Made by a program: the position numbers and the translations under genes. From an uncultured Mesorhizobium sp. (lineage in GTDB: Bacteria > Pseudomonadota > Alphaproteobacteria > Rhizobiales > Rhizobiaceae), in NCBI GenBank assembly GCA_937958475.1, contig CALFXR010000188.1, forward strand, positions 1-37,363: a DNA stretch of 37,363 nucleotides, written 5' to 3'. Below are positions 22,994 to 31,228 of this stretch, piece after piece (position 1 is the stretch's first letter; each line of letters opens with the position of its first letter). The notes beneath the pieces were generated by a model. That model saw nothing but the letters and a program-made list of their open reading frames with translations. It was not told where the DNA came from and ran no database searches.

Positions 22994-24283
22994 TTACACG
23001 CCGAAGACCGGAGCGAAACCGCCGCCCGGCGTCCTGAAGTTTGTCGTCTGGCCCTGATAGAGGCGCGCCGCAGCGAGCAGGACCTGCCCGTTATAGGTAT
23101 AGAGGCGCACGTCCATCTTGCGCATCACCGGGCCGCCGTCGAGCAGGACCGCGCGTTCGCCGGGCGCGGCGAAAGCCTGGGCGACGTAGCCGCCCCTGGC
23201 GATCTCGGCCCACACGCCGCGGGTCACCTTATCGCCGCGGTAGACAGCCTTGCCGCCATGGCCGCCGGTCGGCTTGAAGAACAGGTCCTTGCGCGCCCGC
23301 CAAAGCGCGTCAACGTTTTCCGGCGTGACGAGGACCGTGCGCGGGATCGTCGCCAGCCTGTCGCGGACCGCGGCCGGCACGCCCCAGGCCTCCAACATCT
23401 TCGGGTCGGAGAGAAGGGTCAGGTTGCGCTTGTCGGCGAAGAGCGCGTGGTTGTGCGGCCCGGGCGTCACCACCACGGCGTCGTCGCGATAGGCGGCGGC
23501 GAGCGCGGCGTGCTCTGGCCGCGCGAAGGCGAAGTCGGTCACGCGATTGTAGACCATGCCGATCTCCAGGCCGTCCGCCGTCAGGCGTCCGCCGGCATAA
23601 TCGAGGTCGGCCGCATCGGCGACCACCGCCTCGATCCCGGCGCCGAGCAGCATCTGCCGGGCGAGCACGAATTCCGGGAAAAGGTACTGCTCGGATGGCC
23701 GGTCGTCGACGATGGCGACCCGCGGCATCGCCCTGTCGCCGCGCCCGCGCCGCCACTCCGCGCGGAACATGGCGACCACGTCGGCGGCGAAATCGTCGGC
23801 CTCGAGCATCTCCAGCCCCGCGGCCACCTCGCCGCAACAGGCGAGCTGCGCGCGCGCCAACAGCGCATTGAGGAAGGCGCCGCCGGCATTGGTGTTGATC
23901 TCGATCAGCCGCGGTTCCTCGCCGTCGAGGTGGAAGTCGTAGCCCATGAAGGCGCCGATCGGGCCGCGGTCCTGTTGGGCGATCTCGGGCGCCCGGGCGA
24001 GCACCGCCTCGCGATAGGCGGGCATCGCCGCCACTGCCTCGATCGCAGCGACGATTTCCGCCATCTCGCTGATCACCGCGGCGGGCAGGAACACCGGCAC
24101 GTTGGAGAACAGATGCGGCCGCGTCTCGATCGAAGTAGCGCAGAACTCCGGTTCGCCGGATTCGTGCACCAGCGCCTTGCACAGCGCCGCTCGGTCGAGC
24201 GTCACGCAGAAGCAACCCTGGTTCAACCGCTCGGCAACCGCGCGCGAGGCGGATTGCGGTGTGCAAGCAAGCGCTTGATCCAT
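22994..24283 (-). CDS. ATP-grasp-like protein of unknown function
   Basis: 429 residues from the ATG at 24283; 65 further upstream in-frame codons overlap the divergent SDR gene and look like shadow sequence. I do not recognise a named family. 'GAFMGYDFHLDGEEPRLIEINTNAGGAFL' (about 110-137) has the acidic E-I-N of an ATP-grasp metal site. 'LFFKPTGGHGGKAVYRGD' (about 334-351) resembles the ATP-grasp Lys plus glycine-rich lid. 'MDVRLYTYNGQVLLAAARLYQGQTTNF' with 'RTPGGGFAPV' resembles the D-x-R and aR-x-tN...GGG endings. The E-x-N segment precedes the KP/glycine segment, which suggests circular permutation as in some peptide ligases and glutathionylspermidine-synthase-like enzymes. A carboxylate-amine ligase role is plausible. 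It is divergent from the SDR gene. Confidence 0.6.
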   Translation of the reverse strand: MDQALACTPQSASRAVAERLNQGCFCVTLDRAALCKALVHESGEPEFCATSIETRPHLFSNVPVFLPAAVISEMAEIVAAIEAVAAMPAYREAVLARAPEIAQQDRGPIGAFMGYDFHLDGEEPRLIEINTNAGGAFLNALLARAQLACCGEVAAGLEMLEADDFAADVVAMFRAEWRRGRGDRAMPRVAIVDDRPSEQYLFPEFVLARQMLLGAGIEAVVADAADLDYAGGRLTADGLEIGMVYNRVTDFAFARPEHAALAAAYRDDAVVVTPGPHNHALFADKRNLTLLSDPKMLEAWGVPAAVRDRLATIPRTVLVTPENVDALWRARKDLFFKPTGGHGGKAVYRGDKVTRGVWAEIARGGYVAQAFAAPGERAVLLDGGPVMRKMDVRLYTYNGQVLLAAARLYQGQTTNFRTPGGGFAPVFGV

Positions 24284-24416
24284 GATCGACCCTGTTCCCT
24301 TCCCCGGGGGACCGCTCGGCGGCCCCGCCTCTCGTTGACGGTCGTCGCCGATGCAGCCACCGTAACCATCCGACAGCACGAACATAGTCATTCGAATCGG
24401 CACTTGGGAGGGTGGG

Positions 24417-25166
24417 ATGCCAATTGGGAAGGCGCTGATCACAGGCGCCGGCGCCGCGGACGGTATCGGCTTCGCCACGGCGCGGCTTCTCGCCGAGGCA
24501 GGCTATGCCGTGGCGCTGGCGGCGACCACCGAACGCGTCCTCGAACGGGCGGCGGAACTCGCCGCGCGCGGTTTCGGCGCCGACGGCCACGTCGGCGACC
24601 TGACGGCGGCCGCCGACGTCGCCCGGCTTCGCGGCGCGGTCGGGGACGTCGATGTTCTCGTCAACAATGCCGGCATGGGCACGAGGGCGCGCCCGGCGCT
24701 GGAGAAGGCACTGGTCGACATCGGCGAGGAGGAATGGGACCACGAGATCGCGGTATCGCTGAAGACCGCGTTCATGGTGACGAAGGCCTTCCTGCCGGCG
24801 ATGTTGACGCGCGGCTACGGTCGCATCGTCAACGTCGCCTCGGTGACCGGCCCCTTCGTCTCCATGCCCGGCGCCTCGCCCTACTCCGCGGCCAAGGCCG
24901 GGATGGTCGGCCTGACCCACAGCCTGGCGCTCGAAGTCGCGGCGCGCGGCGTCACTGTCAACGCCGTGGCGCCGGGCTGGATCGCGACCGGCGCCACGAC
25001 GCCCGCGGAACTGGCCGCCGCCGGAAAGACGCCGCCCGGCCGCGCGGGGAGTCCGGACGAGGTCGCGGCCGCGATCGCCTTCCTTGCCTCGCCGGCCGCG
25101 AGTTATGTCAATGGCGCCGTGCTCGTCGTCGACGGCGGCAACATGCTGGTGGAGGGAAAGGGGTAG
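24417..25166 (+). CDS. Short-chain dehydrogenase/reductase
   Basis: 249 residues, standard classical SDR length. The cofactor motif is slightly altered, 'TGAGAADGIGFATA' (about 9-22), with one residue more than the usual G-x3-G-x-G. 'DVDVLVNNAGMG' contains NNAG, Ser is in 'IVNVASVTGP', and the catalytic 'YSAAK' follows. 'APGWIATG' and the C-terminal 'SYVNGAVLVVDGGNM' are typical. Substrate is unknown; the FabG-like end suggests a 3-keto or sugar-alcohol substrate. GGAGG sits a few bases before the ATG. It is divergent from the ATP-grasp-like gene with 133 bp between starts and convergent with the diguanylate cyclase gene. Confidence 0.88.
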   Translation: MPIGKALITGAGAADGIGFATARLLAEAGYAVALAATTERVLERAAELAARGFGADGHVGDLTAAADVARLRGAVGDVDVLVNNAGMGTRARPALEKALVDIGEEEWDHEIAVSLKTAFMVTKAFLPAMLTRGYGRIVNVASVTGPFVSMPGASPYSAAKAGMVGLTHSLALEVAARGVTVNAVAPGWIATGATTPAELAAAGKTPPGRAGSPDEVAAAIAFLASPAASYVNGAVLVVDGGNMLVEGKG

Positions 25167-25242
25167 TTCGCGGTGTCCGGCCTCGAATGTAGCCGAGACC
25201 GAACTCGACCCCATTCCGCACAGTCCGTCGCGCCATTTTGGT

Positions 25243-26025
25243 TCAGTGAAGGCTCATCGTCTGATCGTGCGCGAGCTGCTGCATGACAACCCGGTTTCGG
25301 CCGGTACGTTTTGCCGCATACAGCCGCTGGTCGGCCGTGCGCAACAGTTCGCTGATATCCCTGCCGTCGTCGAAGGTGACGCCGCCGACGCTCACCGACA
25401 CCCGCCGCGTTCCACCTGCCAACGCCAGGTCGGTTTCGAAGACATTGCTACGGATGCGCTCCGCAATGGCGGCCGCACGTTCCTCCGACGCCCCCGGCAA
25501 CAGTACGGAAAACTCTTCGCCGCCGATACGGCCGACCACATCGAAGTCCCGAACCGAATCCTTGATCGCCTGCGCGACCCTGGCCAGGGCAACGTCGCCG
25601 CTATCGTGGCCGAAAGTGTCGTTGATCTTCTTGAAGTGGTCGATGTCAATCACCAGGAGTGCGGCCTTGGCATCGGTCCTCTTGTGCTCCATCCGGTCGA
25701 GATAGTTCTCGACGATGGCCACGAAGGCGCGGCGGTTCAGAAGCGACGTGAGTGCGTCGGTCGACGCCAGCACCATCAGTTCCCTGTGCGCAAGCGCCAG
25801 TTGACGTTGCTTCCCCAGAAGGAAACCGAACAACGGGATTCCCAGCACGAGCGGGATGAGGACATTGTTGATCGGCCTCTCGCCCCAGCCCCACGTACCT
25901 GTGTCCGGGGAATAGCCGTCGATCGCGAAGGCGACGGCGATGCACGCCAGCGTTCCGACCGCGGTCCCGGACCAGACGCGGCCCCAGCCGCAGGGTGAGA
26001 AATCGAAGAGCGTGCTGCGCATCAT
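25243..26025 (-). CDS. Membrane diguanylate cyclase (GGDEF domain)
   Basis: 260 residues from the ATG at 26025; the frame can extend to a TTG at 26094, but that part has no support. Two membrane segments come first ('SGTAVGTLACIAVAFAI' and 'NVLIPLVLGIPLFGFLLG'), then a short linker and a complete GGDEF domain. Present are 'LTSLLNRRAF', 'LLVIDIDHFKKINDTFGHDSGD' (metal/GTP), the active-site 'GGEEF', and an RDFD five residues earlier, which matches the RxxD allosteric I-site. It should make c-di-GMP from two GTP and be product-inhibited. No sensory domain beyond the membrane hairpin is visible. c-di-GMP often controls exopolysaccharide output, but nothing in the local arrangement links this gene to the EPS locus. 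Confidence 0.9.
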   Translation of the reverse strand: MMRSTLFDFSPCGWGRVWSGTAVGTLACIAVAFAIDGYSPDTGTWGWGERPINNVLIPLVLGIPLFGFLLGKQRQLALAHRELMVLASTDALTSLLNRRAFVAIVENYLDRMEHKRTDAKAALLVIDIDHFKKINDTFGHDSGDVALARVAQAIKDSVRDFDVVGRIGGEEFSVLLPGASEERAAAIAERIRSNVFETDLALAGGTRRVSVSVGGVTFDDGRDISELLRTADQRLYAAKRTGRNRVVMQQLAHDQTMSLH

Positions 26026-26194
26026 GGATCCGAGCCCGAACCGTGCCGCAGCATACACGCACGAGGTTAATCGAGCGTTCGGTTCGGGCGGCAAAGCGGA
26101 GCTAATGCGCAGCGGGCGCTCGACCCGCCCGGAGCGGGCTCGCTTATCAACGGCGAGCCTCTCGGAGCCTGCTGGAAATTCAAGGGGAAAAGGC

Positions 26195-26269
<75 letters not shown>

Positions 26270-26425
26270 GCCGAATGCGGCGGACTTCTGCCACAACAGT
26301 CCGGCCAGCGCAAGTTATGTCTGTCGATCCCGGGAGGCGACGCAAAGGGCGCCTTTCGGTCGTCGCATTTTGCTGGTTTCCTCGCCGCGATTGCCTTCCG
26401 GTCGTCTTTCCCGCATCTTTCGCCG

Positions 26426-26653
26426 ATGTCCGAGCGAATGCCTGACCGACCGCCCGAATCCATGCCCGACCGCAAGCCGGGCCGCCTGAAGGGCGACCGC
26501 AAGGCGAAGCTCGCCGAGCAGCTGCGTCGCAACCTGATACGTCGCAAGGGCCAGTCGCGTGCGCGTCGTGCCGGCGACGCCGACGGCCGGGTAGAGGGGC
26601 TCATCGGCACCGACGAAACGGCGGCAGGCGGCGAAGGGACCGGCGACGGCTGA
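26426..26653 (+). CDS. Small basic protein upstream of murA
   Basis: 75 residues starting 'MSERMPDRPPES' with a strongly basic central helix 'RLKGDRKAKLAEQLRRNLIRRKGQSRARR' and an acidic Gly-rich tail. Short proteins of this type (K/R-rich helix with 'LAEALRxNLxRRK') are usual just before murA in Rhizobiales, which supports it being real; no function is known. The ATG at 26426 was chosen because the residues upstream are Cys/Ser/Phe-rich, read through the tRNA-Thr sequence, and bear no resemblance. A 10-bp hairpin follows 25 bp after the stop. Confidence 0.6.
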   Translation: MSERMPDRPPESMPDRKPGRLKGDRKAKLAEQLRRNLIRRKGQSRARRAGDADGRVEGLIGTDETAAGGEGTGDG

Positions 26654-26678
26654 CGGGTCGCGGCAACGGCCGAGCGAC

Positions 26679-26704
26679 TTCAAGGTACGGCGCGCGTCCT
26701 TGAA
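26679..26704 (+). other. Strong hairpin between the small basic gene and murA
   Basis: TTCAAGG (26679-26685) pairs perfectly with CCTTGAA (26698-26704). Inside, ACG (26687-26689) pairs with CGT (26695-26697) around a GCGCG loop, leaving one bulged T. It lies 75 bp before the murA start. There is no T-run, so it could be a Rho-assisted terminator of the small gene or an operator or 5'-leader structure for murA. Confidence 0.4.
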
Positions 26705-26778
26705 CCCGGCGCCTTCATCGTCTAGACGGGCGCCTCAAACCGATTGAAGGCCGGCTCGGCGCCGGGAAAGCGGGTCCC

Positions 26779-28068
26779 ATGGAGCGAATCAGGATCGTCG
26801 GCGGCAGGAAGCTCTCCGGCTCCATCCCCATTTCCGGGGCTAAGAATGCAGCGCTGCCGCTGATGATCGCCTCTCTGCTGACGCCGGAGACGTTGACCCT
26901 CGACAACGTGCCGCGCCTGGCCGACGTCGATCAGCTCATCCGCATCCTCAGCAACCACGGCGTCGATTATTCGGTCAACGGCCGCCGCGAGGCGCAGGAC
27001 GGCGCCTATGCGCGCACCATCAACTTCACTGCCGGCCGCATCGTCGACACCACCGCCCCCTACGAACTCGTCTCCAAGATGCGCGCCTCGTTCTGGGTGA
27101 TCGGCCCGTTGGTGGGGCGCATGGGCGAGGCCCGCGTGTCGCTGCCCGGCGGTTGCGCCATCGGCACGCGGCCGGTCGACCTCTTCATCGACGGGCTACA
27201 GGCGCTCGGTGCCGACATCGACGTCGAGGGTGGCTATGTCGTCGCCAAGGCGAAACGCGGGCTCGTCGGCAACCGTTTCGTTTTCCCCAAGGTCTCGGTG
27301 GGCGCCACTCACGTGCTGATGATGGCGGCCTCCCTCGCCAGGGGTGAGACCGTGCTGGAGAACGCCGCGCGCGAGCCGGAGATCGTCAACCTCGCTGACT
27401 GCCTCAACGCCATGGGCGCGAGGATTTCGGGGGCCGGCACGCCGACGATCCGCATCGACGGCGTCGACGAACTACACGGCGCCCGCGTCACCGTCATCCC
27501 CGACCGCATCGAGACCGGCACCTATGCGATGGCGGTTGCCATGACCGGCGGCGACGTCGTCCTCGAAGGTGCCCGCGCCGACCTCCTGGAAAACGCCCTC
27601 GACGTTGTCGCCAGGACTGGCGCCGAAATCGTTCCCGTCAATTCCGGGATCCGCGTGCGCCGCAACGGCGGCGGCATCGAGCCGGTCGACGTCACTACCG
27701 AGCCGTTCCCCGGCTTCCCGACCGACCTGCAGGCGCAGTTCATGGGCCTGATGACGATGGCCAAGGGCCGTTCGCATATCACAGAGACGATCTTCGAGAA
27801 CCGCTTCATGCACGTTCAGGAACTCGCCCGGCTCGGCGCCCACATCACGCTCGCCGGCCAGACTGCCATCGTCGAAGGTGTGGCGCGACTGAGGGGCGCG
27901 CCGGTCATGGCAACGGATCTCAGGGCCTCGGTGTCGCTGGTGATCGCTGGCCTCGCCGCCGAGGGCGAGACCACCGTCAACCGCGTCTACCATCTCGACC
28001 GCGGCTTCGAGCGTCTGGAGGAGAAACTATCGGGCTGCGGCGCCGATATCTCGCGCATCGCCGGCTGA
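26779..28068 (+). CDS. murA: UDP-N-acetylglucosamine 1-carboxyvinyltransferase
   Basis: 429 residues, full length. MurA transfers enolpyruvate from PEP to UDP-GlcNAc, the first committed step of peptidoglycan synthesis, in the cytoplasm. Lys22-Asn23 in 'ISGAKNAALP' bind substrate. The active-site loop 'LPGGCAIGTRPVDLH'-type segment is present as 'LPGGCAIGTRPVDLF', with the catalytic Cys at 126, so the enzyme is of the fosfomycin-sensitive class in that residue. 'MTTDLQAQFM'-like 'FPTDLQAQFMGL', 'ETIFENRFMH' and 'RASVSLVIAGLAAEG' match the second domain; the last is a family signature. It opens the conserved housekeeping run that continues through DUF2948 and hisD. Confidence 0.98.
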   Translation: MERIRIVGGRKLSGSIPISGAKNAALPLMIASLLTPETLTLDNVPRLADVDQLIRILSNHGVDYSVNGRREAQDGAYARTINFTAGRIVDTTAPYELVSKMRASFWVIGPLVGRMGEARVSLPGGCAIGTRPVDLFIDGLQALGADIDVEGGYVVAKAKRGLVGNRFVFPKVSVGATHVLMMAASLARGETVLENAAREPEIVNLADCLNAMGARISGAGTPTIRIDGVDELHGARVTVIPDRIETGTYAMAVAMTGGDVVLEGARADLLENALDVVARTGAEIVPVNSGIRVRRNGGGIEPVDVTTEPFPGFPTDLQAQFMGLMTMAKGRSHITETIFENRFMHVQELARLGAHITLAGQTAIVEGVARLRGAPVMATDLRASVSLVIAGLAAEGETTVNRVYHLDRGFERLEEKLSGCGADISRIAG

Positions 28069-28186
28069 CGAAACCGCAGCGCCGCCCGCCGCATGCCGCG
28101 TTTTTGTTGCGCTGCACTGCGAGACCGCCTAGAGCATGGGCGGATTTGCAGGCGGATTGTCGCTCAGCCTGGAGCACGGTGGCCAG

Positions 28187-28621
28187 ATGGACGCGTTGAA
28201 GCTCGTTGCCCTCGACCGGGAGGACCTTCAGATCGTGTCGGCGCACGTGCAGGACGCCGTCATGAAGATCGGTGACCTGCGCTACGTGCCGCGCGAGAAG
28301 CGCTTCGTCGTGGCGATGAACCGATATGCCTGGGAAGGCGACGGCGGCTTGTTCCGCCGGAAGCGCGAGCGCCGGAAGGCCGTGCTTCATTTCGACCGCG
28401 TGCTCGCCGCCCGCACCCATGGTATCGATCTGGCACGGCCCGACGAGGTCCTTTCGCTGCTCGCCGTCTCGTTCACACCGGGCGAGGCCCCGGCCGGCGT
28501 CGTCGATCTGGTCTTCTCAGGCGGCGGTACGATCCGCCTCGACGTCGAGTGCATCGAGGTGCGGGTCGGCGATGTTGGGGCCGCCTGGCAGGCGTCGTCG
28601 ACGCCCATCCACAGGAGCTGA
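28187..28621 (+). CDS. DUF2948 family protein
   Basis: 144 residues from the ATG at 28187 ('MDALKLVALDREDLQIVSAHVQDAV'), the start shared by DUF2948 proteins. An upstream in-frame ATG at 28136 would add 17 residues of weak composition. The family is nearly confined to alphaproteobacteria, has no known biochemical role and is typically located between murA and hisD, exactly as here. Visible features are 'RYVPREKRFVVAMNRYAWE', a basic 'FRRKRERRKAVLHFDRVLAA', and an acidic-hydrophobic C-terminal beta region ending 'IRLDVECIEVRVGDVG'. The gap to hisD is 11 bp, so the two are co-transcribed. Confidence 0.88.
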   Translation: MDALKLVALDREDLQIVSAHVQDAVMKIGDLRYVPREKRFVVAMNRYAWEGDGGLFRRKRERRKAVLHFDRVLAARTHGIDLARPDEVLSLLAVSFTPGEAPAGVVDLVFSGGGTIRLDVECIEVRVGDVGAAWQASSTPIHRS

Positions 28622-28632
28622 GGACCAGCGCC

Positions 28633-29925
28633 ATGGCCGTCACGCTCCGCCAGTCAGATCCCGGCTTCGAAACCGCCTTCGCCGCCTTCCTCGCCACCAA
28701 GCGCGAGGTCTCGGCCGACGTCGACGAAGCGGTACGCGCCATCGTCGGCCGCGTGCGCGCCGAGGGCGACGCCGCGCTCGCGGCCTATTCGCAGCGATTC
28801 GACCGCATAGACTTCGCCACGACGCCGATGCGGGTCGACGCCGCCGAGGTCGACGTCGCGGTCGAGTCGGCCGACGAAAAGACGGTCGAGGCGCTGACGC
28901 TCGCGCGCGACCGCATCGAAATGCACCACCGCCGGCAGTTGCCAGCCGACGACCGCTATATCGATCCGCTCGGCGTGGAGCTCGGCTCCCGCTGGACGGC
29001 GATCGAGTCGGTCGGCCTCTACGTGCCGGGCGGCACGGCGAGCTATCCGAGCTCGGTGTTGATGAACGCCGTGCCGGCGCGCGTCGCCGGCGTCGGGCGC
29101 GTCGTCATGGTCGTGCCGGCGCCGGGCGGCGTGCTCAACCCGCTGGTGCTCGTCGCAGCGCGGCTCGCCGGCGTTTCCGAGATCTACCGAATCGGCGGCG
29201 CCCAGGCCATCGCCGCGCTCGCCTACGGCACCGAGACGATCCCCCCTGTGGCCAAGATCGTCGGCCCGGGCAACGCCTATGTCGCGGCGGCCAAGCGCCA
29301 AGTGTTCGGCACGGTCGGCATCGACATGATCGCCGGTCCCTCGGAAGTGCTGATCGTCGCCGACGGCTCCAACGATCCCGACTGGATCGCCGCCGACCTG
29401 CTCGCCCAGGCCGAGCATGACAGCGCGGCGCAGTCGATCCTGATCACCGACGACGAGGCCTTCGGCCGCGCCGTGGAAGCCTCCGTCGAACGCCAGTTGA
29501 CCCTTCTGCCGCGCGCCGAGACAGCGGCTGCAAGCTGGCGCGACTTCGGCGCCGTGATCGTCGTCGAGCGTTTCGGCGACGCCGTTCCTCTCGTCGACCG
29601 TATCGCCGCCGAACATCTCGAACTCGCCATCGAGGATGCAGAGGCCTTCCTGGCGAAGATCCGCAACGCCGGCGCGGTGTTCCTCGGCCGGCACACGCCG
29701 GAAGTGATCGGCGACTATGTCGGCGGTTCCAACCACGTGCTGCCGACGGCGCGTTCGGCACGCTTCTCCTCGGGCCTTTCGGTGCTCGACTTCGTCAAGC
29801 GCACCTCGATCCTGAAGCTCGGACCCGAGCAGCTTCGCGCGCTGGCGCCGGCCGCGATCGCGCTCGCCACCGCCGAGGGCCTCGACGCCCACGGACGCTC
29901 GGTGGCGATCCGGCTGAACCTGTGA
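28633..29925 (+). CDS. hisD: Histidinol dehydrogenase
   Basis: 430 residues from the ATG at 28633. HisD oxidises L-histidinol to L-histidine in two NAD+-dependent steps with a catalytic zinc. Landmarks are 'GLYVPGGTASYPSSVLMNAVPA', 'IGGAQAIAALAYGTETIPPVAKIVGPGN' (cofactor region), 'IDMIAGPSEVLIVADGSND', 'LLAQAEHDSAAQSIL' (zinc ligands Gln/His), 'IAAEHLEL' (catalytic Glu-His pair), 'GGSNHVLPTARSARFSSGLSV' and the zinc-binding 'GLDAHGRSV' at the C-terminus. Nothing is missing. The first 28 codons of the longer open frame overlap the end of the DUF2948 gene and are rejected. UPF0262 starts 7 bp after its stop. Confidence 0.98.
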   Translation: MAVTLRQSDPGFETAFAAFLATKREVSADVDEAVRAIVGRVRAEGDAALAAYSQRFDRIDFATTPMRVDAAEVDVAVESADEKTVEALTLARDRIEMHHRRQLPADDRYIDPLGVELGSRWTAIESVGLYVPGGTASYPSSVLMNAVPARVAGVGRVVMVVPAPGGVLNPLVLVAARLAGVSEIYRIGGAQAIAALAYGTETIPPVAKIVGPGNAYVAAAKRQVFGTVGIDMIAGPSEVLIVADGSNDPDWIAADLLAQAEHDSAAQSILITDDEAFGRAVEASVERQLTLLPRAETAAASWRDFGAVIVVERFGDAVPLVDRIAAEHLELAIEDAEAFLAKIRNAGAVFLGRHTPEVIGDYVGGSNHVLPTARSARFSSGLSVLDFVKRTSILKLGPEQLRALAPAAIALATAEGLDAHGRSVAIRLNL

Positions 29926-29932
29926 GACCGGC

Positions 29933-30418
29933 ATGTCGTCTCCGGCCAGCGATCCCAACAGGCTGATCGACGTCGAACTCGACGAATCGATCGGCCGCTC
30001 AACGCCCGACGTCGAGCACGAGCGCGCGGTCGCGATCTTCGACCTGATCGAGGAGAACAGCTTCCGCCCGGTCAGTGATGCCGGCAACGGCCCCTACCGG
30101 CTGAAGCTGTCGCTGGTCGATGCGCGCCTGGTCTTCGCCGTGTCGCGCGAGAACGGCGAGCAGGTCGTCACCCACATCCTGTCGCTGACGCCGTTCCGCC
30201 GGATCGTCAAAGACTATTACATGATCTGCGAGAGCTACTACGACGCCATCCGCTCCTCGACGCCGAGCCACATCGAAGCGATCGACATGGGCCGGCGCGG
30301 GCTGCACAACGAGGGCTCGCAGACGCTGATGGACAGGCTCGCCGGCAAGATCGAGATCGACTTCGACACCGCGCGCCGCCTGTTCACGCTGGTCTGCGTC
30401 CTGCACTGGCGCGGCTGA
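29933..30418 (+). CDS. UPF0262 family protein
   Basis: 161 residues. The UPF0262 pattern is complete: 'LIDVELDE' near the N-terminus, 'PDVEHERAVAIFDLIEENSF', 'GPYRLKLSLVDARLVFAV', 'LSLTPFRRIVKDYYMICESYYDAIR', 'IEAIDMGRRGLHNEGSQTLMDRL' and 'IDFDTARRLFTLVCVLHWRG' to the end. This alphaproteobacterial family is without a known function and is normally located directly after hisD. It begins 7 bp after hisD and ends 5 bp before the phosphatase gene, so it is in the same operon. The conserved 'MGRRGLHNEG' segment is the obvious candidate for a functional site. Confidence 0.95.
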   Translation: MSSPASDPNRLIDVELDESIGRSTPDVEHERAVAIFDLIEENSFRPVSDAGNGPYRLKLSLVDARLVFAVSRENGEQVVTHILSLTPFRRIVKDYYMICESYYDAIRSSTPSHIEAIDMGRRGLHNEGSQTLMDRLAGKIEIDFDTARRLFTLVCVLHWRG

Positions 30419-30423
30419 TCCCG

Positions 30424-30861
30424 GTGGCCGAAGCCGGCAAGGCGATACCGCGTTCGGTCCTGTTCATGTGCGGCATGAACTCGGTGCGCTCGCCGATCGC
30501 CGAGCAGCTGGCGCGGCGCCTGTTGCCGGAAACCACCTTCGTCGCCTCGGCCGGCGTGCGCGCCGGGGAACGCGACCCGTTCGTCGACAAGGTGCTCGCC
30601 GAGGAAGGCCTGTCGCTCGGCGACAGGCTGCCCAGAACGATCGACGATCTGGAGGACGACTATTTCGACCTGATCGTCACGCTCTCGCCGCAGGCTCACC
30701 ACGTCGCCCTGGATCTGACACGGTCGATGGCGGTCGAGGTCGAGTACTGGCCGACTCCCGATCCGACCACGGTCGCCGGCTCGCGCGACCAGATCATGGC
30801 CGCCTACCGCGACGTGCGCGACCGGCTCAAGGCGCGGATCGCCGGCCGGTTCGGCGGCTGA
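30424..30861 (+). CDS. Low-molecular-weight protein-tyrosine-phosphatase/ArsC-like protein
   Basis: 145 residues; GTG start at 30424, five bases after the UPF0262 stop. The phosphate-binding loop 'VLFMCGMNSVRSPIAEQLARR' has C-x5-R-S with the catalytic Cys near residue 16. 'EYWPTPDPTT' supplies the D-P general acid late in the chain. Low-Mr phosphatases hydrolyse phosphotyrosine; thioredoxin-linked arsenate reductases share the fold but need extra cysteines, none of which is obvious here, so phosphatase activity is more likely. No cognate tyrosine kinase is adjacent. Its position between UPF0262 and infA is conserved in Rhizobiales. Confidence 0.88.
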   Translation: MAEAGKAIPRSVLFMCGMNSVRSPIAEQLARRLLPETTFVASAGVRAGERDPFVDKVLAEEGLSLGDRLPRTIDDLEDDYFDLIVTLSPQAHHVALDLTRSMAVEVEYWPTPDPTTVAGSRDQIMAAYRDVRDRLKARIAGRFGG

Positions 30862-30966
30862 GGCCGGCCGAACGCGGCGACAAGCGCTGTTCACAAGCAC
30901 GCCTTTATCATATAGGTTCCGCGCCAATTCGGCCGCGGCCGGAAAATCACCAAGCAAAGGTATCGA

Positions 30967-31185
30967 ATGCCGAAGGAAGAAGTCCTCGAGTTCCCGGGCG
31001 TGGTCACCGAACTCCTGCCGAATGCCATGTTCCGCGTGAAGCTCGAAAACGAGCACGAGATCATCGCGCACACCGCGGGCCGCATGCGCAAGAACCGCAT
31101 CCGCGTGTTGACCGGCGACAAGGTCCTGGTCGAGATGACGCCCTACGACCTGACCAAGGGCCGGATCACCTACCGCTTCAAGTGA
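30967..31185 (+). CDS. infA: Translation initiation factor IF-1
   Basis: 72 residues, an S1/OB-fold protein of exactly the expected size: '[35 protein letters not shown]' and '[35 protein letters not shown]' are the invariant parts. IF-1 binds the 30S A-site and cooperates with IF-2 and IF-3. The 105-bp gap upstream, with an AT-rich 'tttatcatatagg' stretch at 30904-30916, probably holds its own promoter. AAAGG lies 7 bp before the ATG. It is followed after 43 bp by maf. Confidence 0.99.
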
Positions 31186-31228
31186 GCCACGGGCGGCATA
31201 GCAGCCGGCCCCTTGCGACGGAAAGAAG

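Noticed and set aside
23310..25214. 634-residue minus-strand open frame
   Set aside because: It overlaps both the SDR and the ATP-grasp-like genes in the wrong frames and has shadow composition.
28075..28115. Terminator after murA at the gtttttg run
   Set aside because: A T-run is present at 28101-28105, but no stable stem precedes it.
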